NCBI GenBank assembly: GCA_963791425.1
Contig: CAWBSE010000003.1
Span: forward strand, 1 to 64,000
Reading direction: 5' to 3'
Origin: DATBLE01 sp963791425
GTDB lineage: Bacteria > Actinomycetota > Thermoleophilia > Gaiellales > Gaiellaceae
DNA length: 64,000 nucleotides
The translations under genes were made by a program, and so were the position numbers. Shown here piece by piece: positions 1-8,612 of the stretch (the first letter of the stretch is position 1; each line of letters opens with the position of its first letter). The notes under the pieces are model-generated. The model searched no databases, was not told the origin of the DNA, and saw only the letters and a program-made list of their open reading frames with translations.

Positions 1-5
1 TGCCG

Positions 6-54
6 ACCTCGTCCCCGGTGCCGGGGGTACAAGATCGTCCTCGTGGAGACCCTG
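6..54 (+). repeat. Diverged type-B boundary repeat at window edge
   Basis: This stretch carries the same CCCCGG-NN-CCGGGG dyad and following GGTACAAG as two 51-bp identical repeats at 15049-15099 and 19339-19389. The second half is diverged and the terminal CTCGCGCA is not preserved. It may mark the edge of another accessory unit upstream of the window. Seen directly; function unknown. Confidence 0.5.
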
Positions 55-58
55 TGCC

Positions 59-190
59 ATGACGGTGCCGCCGGTACCGCGTGACAATCAACAGCAGCCC
101 GGGCCCAAGGACATCGGGGCGAGTAAGGAGAGGCTCACGCGCCTCGCCGAGGTGCACAGCCGCTTGCTGACCTACCTGGCGTCGCCCTGA
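59..190 (+). CDS. Possible small hypothetical protein (43 aa)
   Basis: A short frame from ATG at 59 to TGA at 190 whose second half (residues 20-43) reads as a plausible amphipathic helix rich in Leu, Arg and Lys. The frame is also open upstream to the window edge through the repeat at 6-54, so it may be the tail of a longer gene. No family is recognised and no Shine-Dalgarno motif is obvious. Tentative. Confidence 0.25.
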   Translation: MTVPPVPRDNQQQPGPKDIGASKERLTRLAEVHSRLLTYLASP

Positions 191-241
191 CGGAAGCCCC
201 GCCGTCCACCCGTGACCTCGGAACGTCCGCGGCCAAGCGGC

Positions 242-595
242 CTAAGGAGTCTCCGCGGGCGGTTGTCGTCGGGGCCCAAACGCGAGCGCAAGCGCACCCA
301 GGGCGGCGACCGCGAGCGCACCCTTCATCAGGTCGTGCCGCTTGCGCTTCGTGTCAGCGCTCTGGAAGGCGAGGCGCACGCGCCGCCGGAGGACGAACGC
401 ACGCGTCAGCCGCACAGACGCCGGGAGTCCCGTGGTCGGGGGCCCGAAGTACACGGCTACGGCGGCGGCGTTGCCCATGTGCCGGGCGAACGCAGCACTG
501 CGCGCCTGCTCGGCGAGGGTTCGCCGGACTTCGATGCCGCGCGGGCTCATGCGGCAAAGCATCATCGGGCCCTCGCGGCGCGGCATCACCCGCAC
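242..595 (-). CDS. Uncharacterised protein with C-terminal hydrophobic segment
   Basis: About 117 residues from the first ATG. The same frame is coherent for some 20 residues further upstream (up to about 655), so the true start is unclear or lost to a frameshift. The body is basic, with many Arg and a PRGIEVRR-like stretch. It ends in an Ala/Leu-rich segment of about 18 residues that could span a membrane, followed by a short Pro-rich tail. It lies downstream of the DUF1622 gene on the same strand and overlaps its predicted 3' end. No family recognised. The opposite-strand reading of this region has the composition of an antisense shadow. Confidence 0.35.
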   Translation of the reverse strand: MRVMPRREGPMMLCRMSPRGIEVRRTLAEQARSAAFARHMGNAAAVAVYFGPPTTGLPASVRLTRAFVLRRRVRLAFQSADTKRKRHDLMKGALAVAALGALALAFGPRRQPPAETP

Positions 596-1182
596 CGGAT
601 GAACGCTCCGCGGCTCGATGATGACGTTGGTATGTGCGATGTAGTCCCCGGCGCGGCCAGCCGTCCTCGTGCACGACGCTGGACACGGCCGGGCAGCTTG
701 AGTCTTCTCAAGATGGCGGCCGCAAAGATCGCCTCCCTGGCCTCGACGAGCGCACGTCGAGTGTGCACTCGTCCGACCAGGGTCGAACCCGACCGCGTCG
801 CAGATCGCGCTGCTGGCCTACGGGGGGCGGGTGGCCGGCGCTGCGAGCGGTTCCAGGGCCACATGCCGTCCATCTCGACCTCGAGCGCGAAGCTCAGCAG
901 GATCCGGACGATGACGATCACGCCCAGTACGACAACGCTTTCGTAGGTCGGGTCGACGATGATCGTCCGCACGATGTCGGCCACGATCAGCACTTCCAGG
1001 CCGAGCAGAATCGAGCGACCGAGGTTGCGGCGCAGCTCTTCGTAGGAGCCGGGCCGACGCTCGGGCTGGGAGACCCGCACGAGGAAGATCAGAAACGCCC
1101 CGAATCCGCCGACGAGCATGATTCCCGCACCTACTGCCTCAACGACGCGGACGATGTCGGAAACCGTGCTCTTGTAGTCCAT
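586..1182 (-). CDS. DUF1622 family membrane protein
   Basis: Residues 1-112 match the layout of DUF1622 proteins: a first hydrophobic helix (about 13-36), a basic loop with the RRNLGRSILLGLEVLIVADI region leading into a second helix, and a third helix ending in SFALEVEMDGMWPW. DUF1622 proteins are small inner-membrane proteins of unknown function, usually 110-130 residues. The remaining 85 residues here are Arg/Pro-rich and unlike the family, so the real stop is probably lost through a frameshift just after the WPW motif. Start ATG at 1182. Family assignment is fairly sure; function unknown. Confidence 0.7.
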   Translation of the reverse strand: MDYKSTVSDIVRVVEAVGAGIMLVGGFGAFLIFLVRVSQPERRPGSYEELRRNLGRSILLGLEVLIVADIVRTIIVDPTYESVVVLGVIVIVRILLSFALEVEMDGMWPWNRSQRRPPAPRRPAARSATRSGSTLVGRVHTRRALVEAREAIFAAAILRRLKLPGRVQRRARGRLAAPGTTSHIPTSSSSRGAFIRCG

Positions 1183-1332
1183 CGCGATGCAACCCTATGG
1201 TGATCGCCACCGTCAGGAGTCCCACGGAGGCTCGGGGCACCTCGGTTCACCTGGGTGAATGGCGCTCGAACGTCCCACCGGGCGGCGGTGCGGTGCGAGC
1301 CTGGGGCGACACGTTCTAGAAGAGGAGGAGCG

Positions 1333-1902
1333 ATGGACGGTGACAATCTCACCCTTGTGGTCGGCTCATACTCGGAGGCCGGTGCGGCCGCCGAGGACTT
1401 CAAGGCGCTGAAGGCCGGGGAGAACGCGGGCGAGTACCAGGTCGTCGGGGCGGTCGTGATGAATCGCGACGCGGACGGCAAGGTCGATGTGGACGAGCAC
1501 GGTGACGGGCGCGTCGCCGGCGGTGCGGTTCTCGGCGGGACTGCAGGGCTCGTGGTTGGGCTGTTTGCGCCGCCGCTGCTTGCCGCGACCGCGATCGGTG
1601 CCGGGATCGGCGCCGGGATCGGCGCGCTGAAGAAGCGGCACGAGGAGAAGAAGATGGGCGTCGACCTCGAGCAGTACCTGCCGCCGGGATCCTCGGCCGT
1701 GGTGGCAGTCGTCGACGACCAGTATGCGGACAAGGTCGAGGCCGCTCTCGTCAACTCGGACAAGCGGATCAACAAGGCGATCGACTCGGGCGACTACGAC
1801 GAGCTGCAGAAGGCGATCGCGAAGTCGCCAGGACGAGGTGTCGGGCGCGATCAGCTCGTAGATCGCGGGAAGGAGGGCCGGCACAGACGCCGGCCCTCCT
1901 GA
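1333..1902 (+). CDS. DUF1269-like stress/membrane protein, 3' frameshift
   Basis: A soluble N-terminal domain (residues 1-55, beginning LTLVVGSYSEAGAAAEDF) precedes a Gly/Ala-rich membrane hairpin (about 58-95) and a soluble region with QYLPPGSSAVVAVVDD. This is the order seen in DUF1269 proteins, which are small putative membrane or stress proteins. Start ATG 1333 follows a GAGGAG ribosome site. The last 20 residues look wrong. One base over, near 1828, the frame continues as QDEVSGAISS and stops at 1859-1861, just before a perfect hairpin, so a one-base surplus is likely and the natural product is about 175 residues. A lipoprotein gene follows on the same strand. Confidence 0.7.
   Translation: MDGDNLTLVVGSYSEAGAAAEDFKALKAGENAGEYQVVGAVVMNRDADGKVDVDEHGDGRVAGGAVLGGTAGLVVGLFAPPLLAATAIGAGIGAGIGALKKRHEEKKMGVDLEQYLPPGSSAVVAVVDDQYADKVEAALVNSDKRINKAIDSGDYDELQKAIAKSPGRGVGRDQLVDRGKEGRHRRRPS
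1871..1900 (+). terminator. Perfect 12-bp hairpin after DUF1269 gene
   Basis: Arms 1871-1882 and 1889-1900 are fully complementary (AGGAGGGCCGGC and its reverse complement) around a 6-base loop. There is no T-tract, as is common in high-GC actinomycetes. It falls inside the annotated 3' end of the upstream gene, which supports the frameshift-corrected stop at 1861. Confidence 0.6.
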
Positions 1903-1922
1903 TCCGCCGAAAGGGCATGACG

Positions 1923-2495
1923 ATGAAATCCATTCGCAAACAGAGCCTCGTCGCTGTCGCAGCGTTGTTGGCGTTCGTCGCGGCGGGCTGTGGCTCGTCG
2001 AGCGGGAGCGACTCGACGACGACGACCACGAGTGCCTCCGCGACCGATACCTGGGCGAGCGGCGTCTGCTCGTCGATCACGACCTGGGAGGCGGCGCTCA
2101 AGTCGGCCGTCGACTCGGTGAAGAGCGACCCGACAAAGAGCGGGCTGCAGACGGCGGCCGGTGATGCGAAGTCGGCAACGGAGACGCTCGCTTCCGACCT
2201 GAAGGCGCTGGGCAAGCCCGACACCCAGGCCGGGCAGCAGGCGAAGGACTCCCTCGACCAGCTCTCGACGAGCTTGCAGCAGGAGGTGACCACGATCGAG
2301 GACGCGGTCAAAGGCGTCTCCGGCGTGAGCGGCGTGCTCGCTGCCGTCTCAACGGTGACGACCACGCTCGCGACGATGGGAACGCAGGTCAAGACAACGT
2401 TCACTGACCTCCAGGGGCTCGACACGAAGGGCGAGCTGAAGAGCGCGTTCGCGAGCTCGAGCGCCTGTAACTCCCTGACGGGCAGCGGTTCCTGA
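1923..2495 (+). CDS. Putative secreted lipoprotein
   Basis: Starts MKSIRKQ with a basic n-region, an Ala/Leu/Val hydrophobic core and a lipobox ending AAGC at about residue 22-23. A Ser/Thr-rich linker follows, typical of lipid-anchored exported proteins. The mature part (about 165 residues) is Ala/Ser/Thr/Lys rich with heptad-like helices, and no catalytic motif is visible. Two cysteines (in GVCSS and SACNS) could form a disulfide. ATG 1923 is preferred over ATG 1917 because the GAAAGGG motif at 1909-1915 is 7 bases from it. It follows the DUF1269 gene closely and precedes another small gene on the same strand. Function unknown. Confidence 0.65.
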   Translation: MKSIRKQSLVAVAALLAFVAAGCGSSSGSDSTTTTTSASATDTWASGVCSSITTWEAALKSAVDSVKSDPTKSGLQTAAGDAKSATETLASDLKALGKPDTQAGQQAKDSLDQLSTSLQQEVTTIEDAVKGVSGVSGVLAAVSTVTTTLATMGTQVKTTFTDLQGLDTKGELKSAFASSSACNSLTGSGS

Positions 2496-2537
2496 TGCCG
2501 GTTCGCCCCGTTCTTACATTTTGACCAAGGAGAGACG

Positions 2538-3017
2538 ATGAGCCAGGTTTCCGAGAGTCCCGAGGTCACCGAGCGGCACCTCGAGGAGATCGAGTCGCTG
2601 TTCGTGCAAACGGCGCAGGGAGTGACGACCGCCGACGGCAAGATCACTCTCAAGACGCTGTCGCCGTCGACGCTCTACTTCGCCGACCGGCCCAAGCGCG
2701 AGGTCGGTCACATGTCGTCGGAGCACTTCGTGGACGTCTGGGACGAAGGCGAGAACAGCTTCGCCGACGACCCACCCAACGCCGTCCTGTCCTACCTCGA
2801 TCCCGCGCACGATTTCCCCGAGGACACCGTCGTCGTTCTGCGGGATCCGCGTCTCGACGACGGCGACCTCACCTACTCGGTCGATGTCCTCGACGGCTCG
2901 CTGCCGAAGGAGGCGGGGCCGGTTGCACTGTTCATCGACCCGTTCGGCCGGCCGCTGTCGCCGGTCTCGCTCGCCGGGATGAACCGACGCGACCGGCGAC
3001 GCGATCGGCGCGGCTAG
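2538..3017 (+). CDS. Conserved hypothetical protein (159 aa)
   Basis: A soluble, acidic protein with a strong ribosome site (AAGGAG) ahead of ATG 2538. The N-terminal half contains a segment reading GKITLKTLSPSTLYFADRP, and the C-terminus is Arg-rich (RRDRRRDRRG). No catalytic motif is recognised. It sits between the lipoprotein and the DUF2252 gene on the same strand and may be co-transcribed with them. A small inverted repeat (3019-3039) follows its stop codon. Function unknown; coding status is supported by spacing, ribosome site and composition. Confidence 0.55.
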   Translation: MSQVSESPEVTERHLEEIESLFVQTAQGVTTADGKITLKTLSPSTLYFADRPKREVGHMSSEHFVDVWDEGENSFADDPPNAVLSYLDPAHDFPEDTVVVLRDPRLDDGDLTYSVDVLDGSLPKEAGPVALFIDPFGRPLSPVSLAGMNRRDRRRDRRG

Positions 3018-3073
3018 CGAAAGCCCCCTGGTCTTTCGGGGAGCAGACGCCCCTCAACGCAGGCCCGGCAAAA

Positions 3074-3091
3074 GCGCCACTGAAGTGGCGC
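3074..3091 (+). promoter_or_regulatory. Perfect inverted repeat next to Shine-Dalgarno, upstream of DUF2252
   Basis: GCGCCACT (3074-3081), a 2-base gap, then AGTGGCGC (3084-3091), followed after 3 bases by AAGGAG (3095-3100) and an ATG at 3106. It is either an operator or an RNA hairpin able to affect translation initiation. The ATG at 3106 is not in the DUF2252 frame, so a frameshift between 3106 and 3167 is possible. Confidence 0.45.
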
Positions 3092-3166
3092 GGTAAGGAG
3101 TACAGATGATCGACGACGGCGAGAGCAACGAGTTCGCGCGATCCGGGTTCCCTCGCTCCCGATTCC

Positions 3167-4705
3167 ATGGCCGAGCGCGACCAGCTCAGCGTAGGTCGCC
3201 CCGACGAGGAACCGGCGGAGGCGCCGGTCGCGGCCGACGCTGTCGAGTCCGGCCAGGTTGTAGAGGAGTCTCCGCCGACTGACGGTACGCCGCCATCGAC
3301 GCCGAAGGTGGTGCCGCACTTCACGCCGGGCGAGCGGGCCGCAAGGGGTAAGGCGGCGAGGGCGGAGATCCCGCGCTCGACGCAGGGTGACATCGCGTTT
3401 CCCAAGCGCCGCGACCCGATCGCGTTGTTGGAGGAACAAGCCGTGTCGCGGGTTCCGGAGCTGGTGCCGATCCGTTACGGCCGGATGCTGGTGTCACCGT
3501 TTGCGTTCTACCGTGGCGGGGCGCTGATCATGGCTGCGGATCTCGCGAACACACCAAACTCGGGGCTCCGGGTCCAGCTGTGCGGGGACGCGCATCTGTC
3601 GAACTTCGGGATGTTCGGCTCGCCGGAGCGTAATTTGGTCTTCGACATCAACGACTTCGACGAGACGGCGCCGGGCCCGTGGGAATGGGACGTGAAGCGC
3701 CTGGCGGCGAGCTTCACGATCGGTGGCCGCGAGAACGGCTTCTCCGCCAAGGAGCGGCGCACGGTCGTGCTCGCCACGGTGCGCGCCTACCGGGAGGCGA
3801 TGACGGCCTTTGCAGGTATGCGCAATCTCGAGGTCTGGTACGCGGCTCTGTCGGTCGAGCAGGCGCTTCGGGATTTCACCGCCGGCGTCGACCCGAAGCG
3901 GCTGAAGAAGCAGGAAGCCGACATCGCGAAGGTCCGCACGAAGGACAGCATGGACGCCTTCGAGAAGCTGACCCACATCGTCGACGGCGAGCCGCGGATC
4001 ATCAGCGACCCGCCGCTGATCGTCCCGATCGATGAGCTCATCCCCACCGAGGCAGAGCGGGACGCGTTCGAGACCGAGATCCGCGGCCTGATCCGCGGCT
4101 ACCGGCGTACGCTCGAGACCGACCGCCGTCATCTGATCGAAGAGTTCCGGTACGCGGACATGGCCCGCAAGGTGGTCGGGGTCGGGAGCGTCGGCACCCG
4201 CGCCTGGATCCTGCTGTTCCTTGGCAAGGACGATCAGGACCCGCTCTTCCTGCAGGTCAAGGAAGCCCAGCCGTCGGTGCTGGAGCAGTTCGTCGGCAAG
4301 AGCGCGTACAACAATTGCGGCCAGCGGGTCGTTGCCGGCCAGCGGCTGATGCAGGCGACCAGCGACATCTTCCTCGGCTGGCAACACGTCGCCGCCGGTC
4401 TGGACGGGCAACCGCGGGACTTCTACGTGCGCCAACTCAAAGACTGGAAGGGCTCGTTCGCCTTCGAAGCAGCCATCCCACCGGGCGCAGCTGCGTACGG
4501 AAGAGCGTGCGGCTGGACGCTCGCGCGCGCCCACGCCCGCTCCGGCGACCGGGTCGCGATCTCCAGCTACCTCGGCAAATCCGACGCCTTCGACCAGGCA
4601 ATCGCGACCTTCGCCGAAACCTACGCCGACCAGAACGAACGCGACTACAAGGCACTCCAGGACGCCGTCGCCTCAGGCCGCGTCAAAGCCGAAACTGGCC
4701 TCTAG
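3167..4705 (+). CDS. DUF2252 family protein
   Basis: 512 residues. After a low-complexity acidic N-terminus (1-60) the protein has the DUF2252 layout: RYGRMLVSPFAFYRGGALIMAADL, the LCGDAHLSNFG motif, FDINDFDET and WEWDVKRLAAS, then LQVKEAQPS and a C-terminal ARAHARSGD segment. The HLSNFG and DINDFDE elements resemble the catalytic loop and metal site of kinase-like phosphotransferases, but no substrate is established for the family. The length is usual or slightly long. ATG 3167 lacks a ribosome site, whereas ATG 3106 in another frame has an excellent one, so the true N-terminus may begin there with a frameshift. Confidence 0.8.
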   Translation: MAERDQLSVGRPDEEPAEAPVAADAVESGQVVEESPPTDGTPPSTPKVVPHFTPGERAARGKAARAEIPRSTQGDIAFPKRRDPIALLEEQAVSRVPELVPIRYGRMLVSPFAFYRGGALIMAADLANTPNSGLRVQLCGDAHLSNFGMFGSPERNLVFDINDFDETAPGPWEWDVKRLAASFTIGGRENGFSAKERRTVVLATVRAYREAMTAFAGMRNLEVWYAALSVEQALRDFTAGVDPKRLKKQEADIAKVRTKDSMDAFEKLTHIVDGEPRIISDPPLIVPIDELIPTEAERDAFETEIRGLIRGYRRTLETDRRHLIEEFRYADMARKVVGVGSVGTRAWILLFLGKDDQDPLFLQVKEAQPSVLEQFVGKSAYNNCGQRVVAGQRLMQATSDIFLGWQHVAAGLDGQPRDFYVRQLKDWKGSFAFEAAIPPGAAAYGRACGWTLARAHARSGDRVAISSYLGKSDAFDQAIATFAETYADQNERDYKALQDAVASGRVKAETGL

Positions 4706-4837
4706 CAACCCGATGCAGTCATTGGGGGACCAGACCGCGTGGACTTCCGGCGACGCACGATCCATCGGCTTCTCAGGCAGAGATGAGCATCGCTTCGTGC
4801 AGGCGCCGCCGGGTAGTGCCGGGGAGATGATGTTCCG

Positions 4838-5353
4838 GTGACGGCCCCGCGGCGCCAACGGGTCGCCGATGCCGGCCGGAAGGTTCGCGCCGTGCCGCGC
4901 CCGAACCCGATCGAGCGGCGCTTGTCGAGATTCCTGCGCGAGCCGCCCTCGATTCGCCTCGCTGCAAGCGTGATCGTCGTGGCCACGACGATCGTCGTCG
5001 TCGGAGGCGGGGTCCTGATCAGGGTGCTCGACCCCCACGAGTACTCCAGCGTCGGGCTCGGAATGTGGTGGGCGCTGCAGACGGTGACGACGGTCGGCTA
5101 CGGGGATGTCACGCCGAAAGACGTCGCCGGCCGGCTCGTCGCCGCGCTCGTGATGCTCGAGGGAATCGCCTTCCTGGCGATCATCACGGCCGCGATCACC
5201 TCGACGTTCATCGCCCGCGCCCAGAGCGAGCGTGCCGCCGCCGAGGAGACGGAAGAGGACACGCATGAGGCACGGGTCGAGGCCCGCTTCGACGATCTCG
5301 ACAAGCGCCTCGACCGTCTCGAGTCGATGCTCCGCGACCTCGGCAAGAGCTGA
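4838..5353 (+). CDS. Two-TM potassium channel
   Basis: 171 residues with the classic KcsA-like plan. A basic N-terminus is followed by TM1 (about 40-63), a pore helix with WWALQTVTT, the selectivity filter TVGYGD, then TM2 (about 98-125). A highly charged C-terminal tail (130-170) has heptad spacing suited to a coiled coil. The filter sequence is diagnostic of K+ selectivity. Start GTG 4838 is preceded by GGGGAG. The MFS gene begins 6 bases after its stop, so the two are probably co-transcribed. No RCK or cyclic-nucleotide domain is attached, so gating is not evident from sequence. Confidence 0.88.
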   Translation: MTAPRRQRVADAGRKVRAVPRPNPIERRLSRFLREPPSIRLAASVIVVATTIVVVGGGVLIRVLDPHEYSSVGLGMWWALQTVTTVGYGDVTPKDVAGRLVAALVMLEGIAFLAIITAAITSTFIARAQSERAAAEETEEDTHEARVEARFDDLDKRLDRLESMLRDLGKS

Positions 5354-5358
5354 GCGAG

Positions 5359-6997
5359 GTGACGACTGCGCCGACCGCGTCTTCCGCCGCTGCCAAGGCT
5401 TCGGGTCTGGTGCTGATCACGCTGGCGTCGGCGCAGTTCGTGATGGCGCTCGACATGACGGTGATGAACACGGCGATCGCGACCGTCGCCAGGGACGTCG
5501 GGACCGACGTGACCGGGATTCAGTTGGCGATCACGCTGTACACGCTGGTGATGGCGTCCTTCATGATCACCGGCGGCAGGGTCGGCGAGATCATCGGGCG
5601 CAAGCGGGCGTTCACGATCGGGTGCGTCGTCTACGCGTGCGGGTCGCTGACGACGGCGCTGTCTCACAGCCTGACGGTGTTGATCATCGGCTGGTCGTTC
5701 CTGGAGGGATTCGGCGCGGTGTTGATCTTTCCGGCGATCGTTGCGCTCGTCGCCTCGAACTTCGGAAAGCCGGACCGGCCACGCGCGTACGGGCTGGTGG
5801 CGGCTGCGGGCGCGATGGCGGCTGCGGTGGGGCCGGTGATCGGCGGCTTCTTCACGACCTATGCCTCGTGGCGGTGGGTGTTCGTCAGCGAGGTGCTGAT
5901 CGTGATCGTGATCCTCGCCCTGGCGCGGCGGGTGAACGACACACCACCCGAGAAAGGCGCCAAGCTCGACCTGGTCGGCACCGGGCTGTCGGCGGCCGGC
6001 CTCGGGCTGATCGTGATCGGCATCCTGAAATCGGGTGCGTGGGGGTTCGTGCGGGCCAAGCCGGGTGCCCCCGAGTGGCTCGGGCTCTCGCCGGTGATCT
6101 GGCTCGTGCTCGCGGGCTGCGTGGTGGTGGGCCTGTTCCTGATGTGGGAGAACCGGCGGATCGCGCGCGGCGAGGCTGCGCTGATCGACCCGAAGATGCT
6201 GCGGAACATCCAGTTGCGCGACGGCGTCACCTCGTTCTTCTTCCTGTTCCTGGTCCAGGCCGGGATCTTCTTCGTCGTTCCGCTGTTCCTGTCGGTCGCA
6301 CTCGGCCTGTCGGCGGTCGCGACGGGCATGCATCTGCTGCCGCTCTCGCTGATGCTGCTGCTCTTCGCCGCCGGAGTCCCCAAGGTGTTTCCGCATGCGA
6401 ACCCGCGGCGGGTCATCCGCCTCGGCTTCATCGCCATGTTCGGCGGGCTCGTGCTCCTGCTCTTCCTGCTGGACTACGGCGCCGGTGCGGAGATCGTCAC
6501 CTGGCCGCTGCTGCTCGCCGGTGCCGGGATCGGCTCGATCGCCTCACAGCTGGGGGCCGTGACCGTGTCGGCGGTGCCCGACGAGCAGAGCGGCGAGGTC
6601 GGCGGAATCCAGAACACGGGGACGCAGCTCGGCGCGTCGATCGGCACCGCGCTGGCGGGCGCCGTCCTCATCTCCGCGCTGACCGCCTCGTTCCTCACCG
6701 GCGTCCAGAACAACCCTGCCGTCCCCGACCGCGTCGCCGCCCAGGCACAGACGAGCCTCGCCGGCGGCGTCCCGTTCATCTCCGACGCCGACCTGAAGGC
6801 CGCGCTCTCCGACGCACACGTCCCGCCGAGGACGAGCCGACGCGATCGTTCAGACAAACGAGGAGAGCCGGATCGACGGGCTGCGCGTCGCCGTGTCGAT
6901 CATGGCGCTCTTCGCGCTCATCGCCCTGCTGTTCACCGGAGGCATCCCAACAGTGCAACCCGGCGCCCAAACCAAGCCCGACCCACCGCCGACATAG
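5359..6997 (+). CDS. DHA2-type MFS drug exporter, 3' frameshift
   Basis: A multi-TM major facilitator of the EmrB/QacA type. It has FVMALDMTVMNTAIATV in TM1, GRVGEIIGRKRAF (motif A), SWRWVFVSEV after TM5, and GGIQNTGTQLGASIGTALAGAV near the C-terminal helices. It probably exports hydrophobic drugs using proton motive force. The frame breaks near 6825-6845; the continuation reads ADAIVQTNEES and gives a last helix (SIMALFALIALLFTGG) and a stop at 6995-6997. The spanned length is 1 mod 3, consistent with one surplus base. It follows the K+ channel by 6 bp. Confidence 0.82.
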
Positions 6998-7099
6998 ACC
7001 GACGCCTCCGCTCGAGCGGCAGACTTGATCTCGTCGGCCACCTCGACCGGATGAAGTCGGCGATGCGTTTCGGCCGCCGGTCTGGGATATGTTCGCCGC

Positions 7100-7964
7100 A
7101 TGAGCGCGGCCGAGCCAGCGGCTCCTCGGGGCCGGATGAAGGCGGTGCACGGCTGGCTGACCCGACGCGCCGATGGCCCGCTCGGCCGGCTCGCGTTGCA
7201 GTGGTTCCGCGCCTACTTCGCCGCAAGCCGCAGCTCGGCGTGCGCGGTGACCGTCTATTCGATGCTGTCGGTCCTACCGGTCGTGTTGGTCACGATCGCC
7301 TACTTCCACCCCTCCGGGAACGACACGAACGCGTTCGCGGAGCGTCTGATCGACCACCTGAAGCTGAACGGGGCCACTGCCGAGTCTCGTTCACGACACG
7401 TTCGGCAGCGCCTCCTCGAACGCGCTCGCGGCGTCGATCGCAGCGGTGGTCGGCTTCCTCCTGTGGGGTATCGGGATCGGGCAGATCTACCAGGACGTCT
7501 ACGCCCGCGCCTGGGGTATCAAGGTCGGCTCGCTGGCCGATCAGGGACTGTTCACGATCTTCTTCTTCGTCCTGAGCGGGGCGTGCGCCCTGGCCGTCGT
7601 CTCCACTGCAGGGCTCCGCGCAATGGGCTGGGTCGTGCTAGTGCCCGCCTGGCTGGTCGCGTCGACGATCTTCTGGCTGTGGGTGCCGCGCTTTCTTCTC
7701 CACCGAAAAATCGCCCTCCGCGCTCTGCTGCCCGGCGCGCTGCTCGCCTCCCTCGTCCTCGGGGGCACGGTCGCCGTCGCGCCGCTGTTCCTCGCGGCTC
7801 CGATGAACGCGAACGGCAAGATGTTCGGCGCCTTCGGCGTCGTCCTGACCGTGCTCGGCTACGCGTTCACGCTGATCACGATCTCGCTGGTCTGCGCGGT
7901 CTTCTCCCCGGTCTGGGCGAGCTGGCGACAGACCGAGCAACACTTCCGCGCCGGCCATTCCTGA
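7100..7964 (+). CDS. YihY/BrkB-type inner membrane protein, frameshifted
   Basis: The N-terminal part (7100 to about 7380) holds a cytoplasmic helix and TM1 (CAVTVYSMLSVLPVVLVTIAYF). The continuation in a shifted frame reads SLVHDTFGSASSNALAASIAAVVGFLLWG and carries the remaining helices, ending WASWRQTEQHF. The arrangement and total of about 288 residues fit the YihY/virulence factor BrkB family, integral membrane proteins of unsettled function. The break near 7380 is one surplus base (865 bp spanned). It lies on the same strand as the MFS gene with 100 bp between. Confidence 0.65.
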
Positions 7965-8117
7965 ACCAAGGCACGCCTGCGCGTTTGCCGCAGCCTGATC
8001 AGACCAGGCACCGATGGCGTGCCGATCGTACTGGTGGACGATGGAGGCATTGGAGCGACGCTCGGCGTCGCAACGTGATCCCGGAGGTATCTTCGGGAAC
8101 AAAGGGAAGGAAAAGAA

Positions 8118-8452
8118 ATGACAGAGGAAGTCGTAGAGAGACCGGTGCTCGATCTGCTCGCAAGCTTCACTGCGGACTCGGTCGAGGCGTCGGATCTCGA
8201 TCCCGCCGCGCTGATGATGGTGCGCATCGCCGCTCTCGTCGCGGTCGACGCTCCCCCGCTTCGTACCTGCTCAATCTCGGCGTTGCCAGCGAGATGGGAT
8301 TCGGCGTGGAGGAGATTCAGGACGTTCTGATCGCGGTCGCTCCGATCGTCGGAACCGCGCGCGTCATGTCCGCGGCAAGCAACATCATGCTCGCGCTCGG
8401 CTTCGCAATCGACGTCGCCGAAGTCGAGGCTGAGGTCGCGCCCGTCGCATAG
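8118..8452 (+). CDS. Carboxymuconolactone decarboxylase-like protein, frameshifted
   Basis: Starts MTEEVVERPVLDLLASFTADSVEASDLDPAALMMVRIAALVAVDAPP. After losing one base near 8255 it continues SYLLNLGVASEMGFGVEEIQDVLIAVAPIVGTARVMSAASNI, a pattern common among CMD/AhpD-fold proteins of actinobacteria. About 111 residues, all helical. The CxxC pair of AhpD peroxidase is absent, so a redox role is not supported. A good ribosome site (GGGAAGGAAAAG) precedes ATG 8118. The spanned length is 2 mod 3, meaning one missing base. Neighbours give no pathway hint. Confidence 0.6.
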
Positions 8453-8612
8453 GTCGAAAGTCACGTGGGCGCGTGGGATCTGCTGGGGGCGTGCGAGGGA
8501 AACGGAGCGAAGCGAAGGGCGCGACTGCGCCACCGGCTCTTCTCGCCCGACCTCGTGGTGCGCCCCCTGTGCCCCGAGAGACGCCGCGAGCGCTTCGAGT
8601 AGCGTGCCAGCA

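Noticed and set aside
212..946. Long plus-strand frame of 244 codons
   Set aside because: Composition (His/Arg/Gly/Asp-rich, no hydrophobic pattern) is that of an antisense shadow over the DUF1622 and hypothetical genes.
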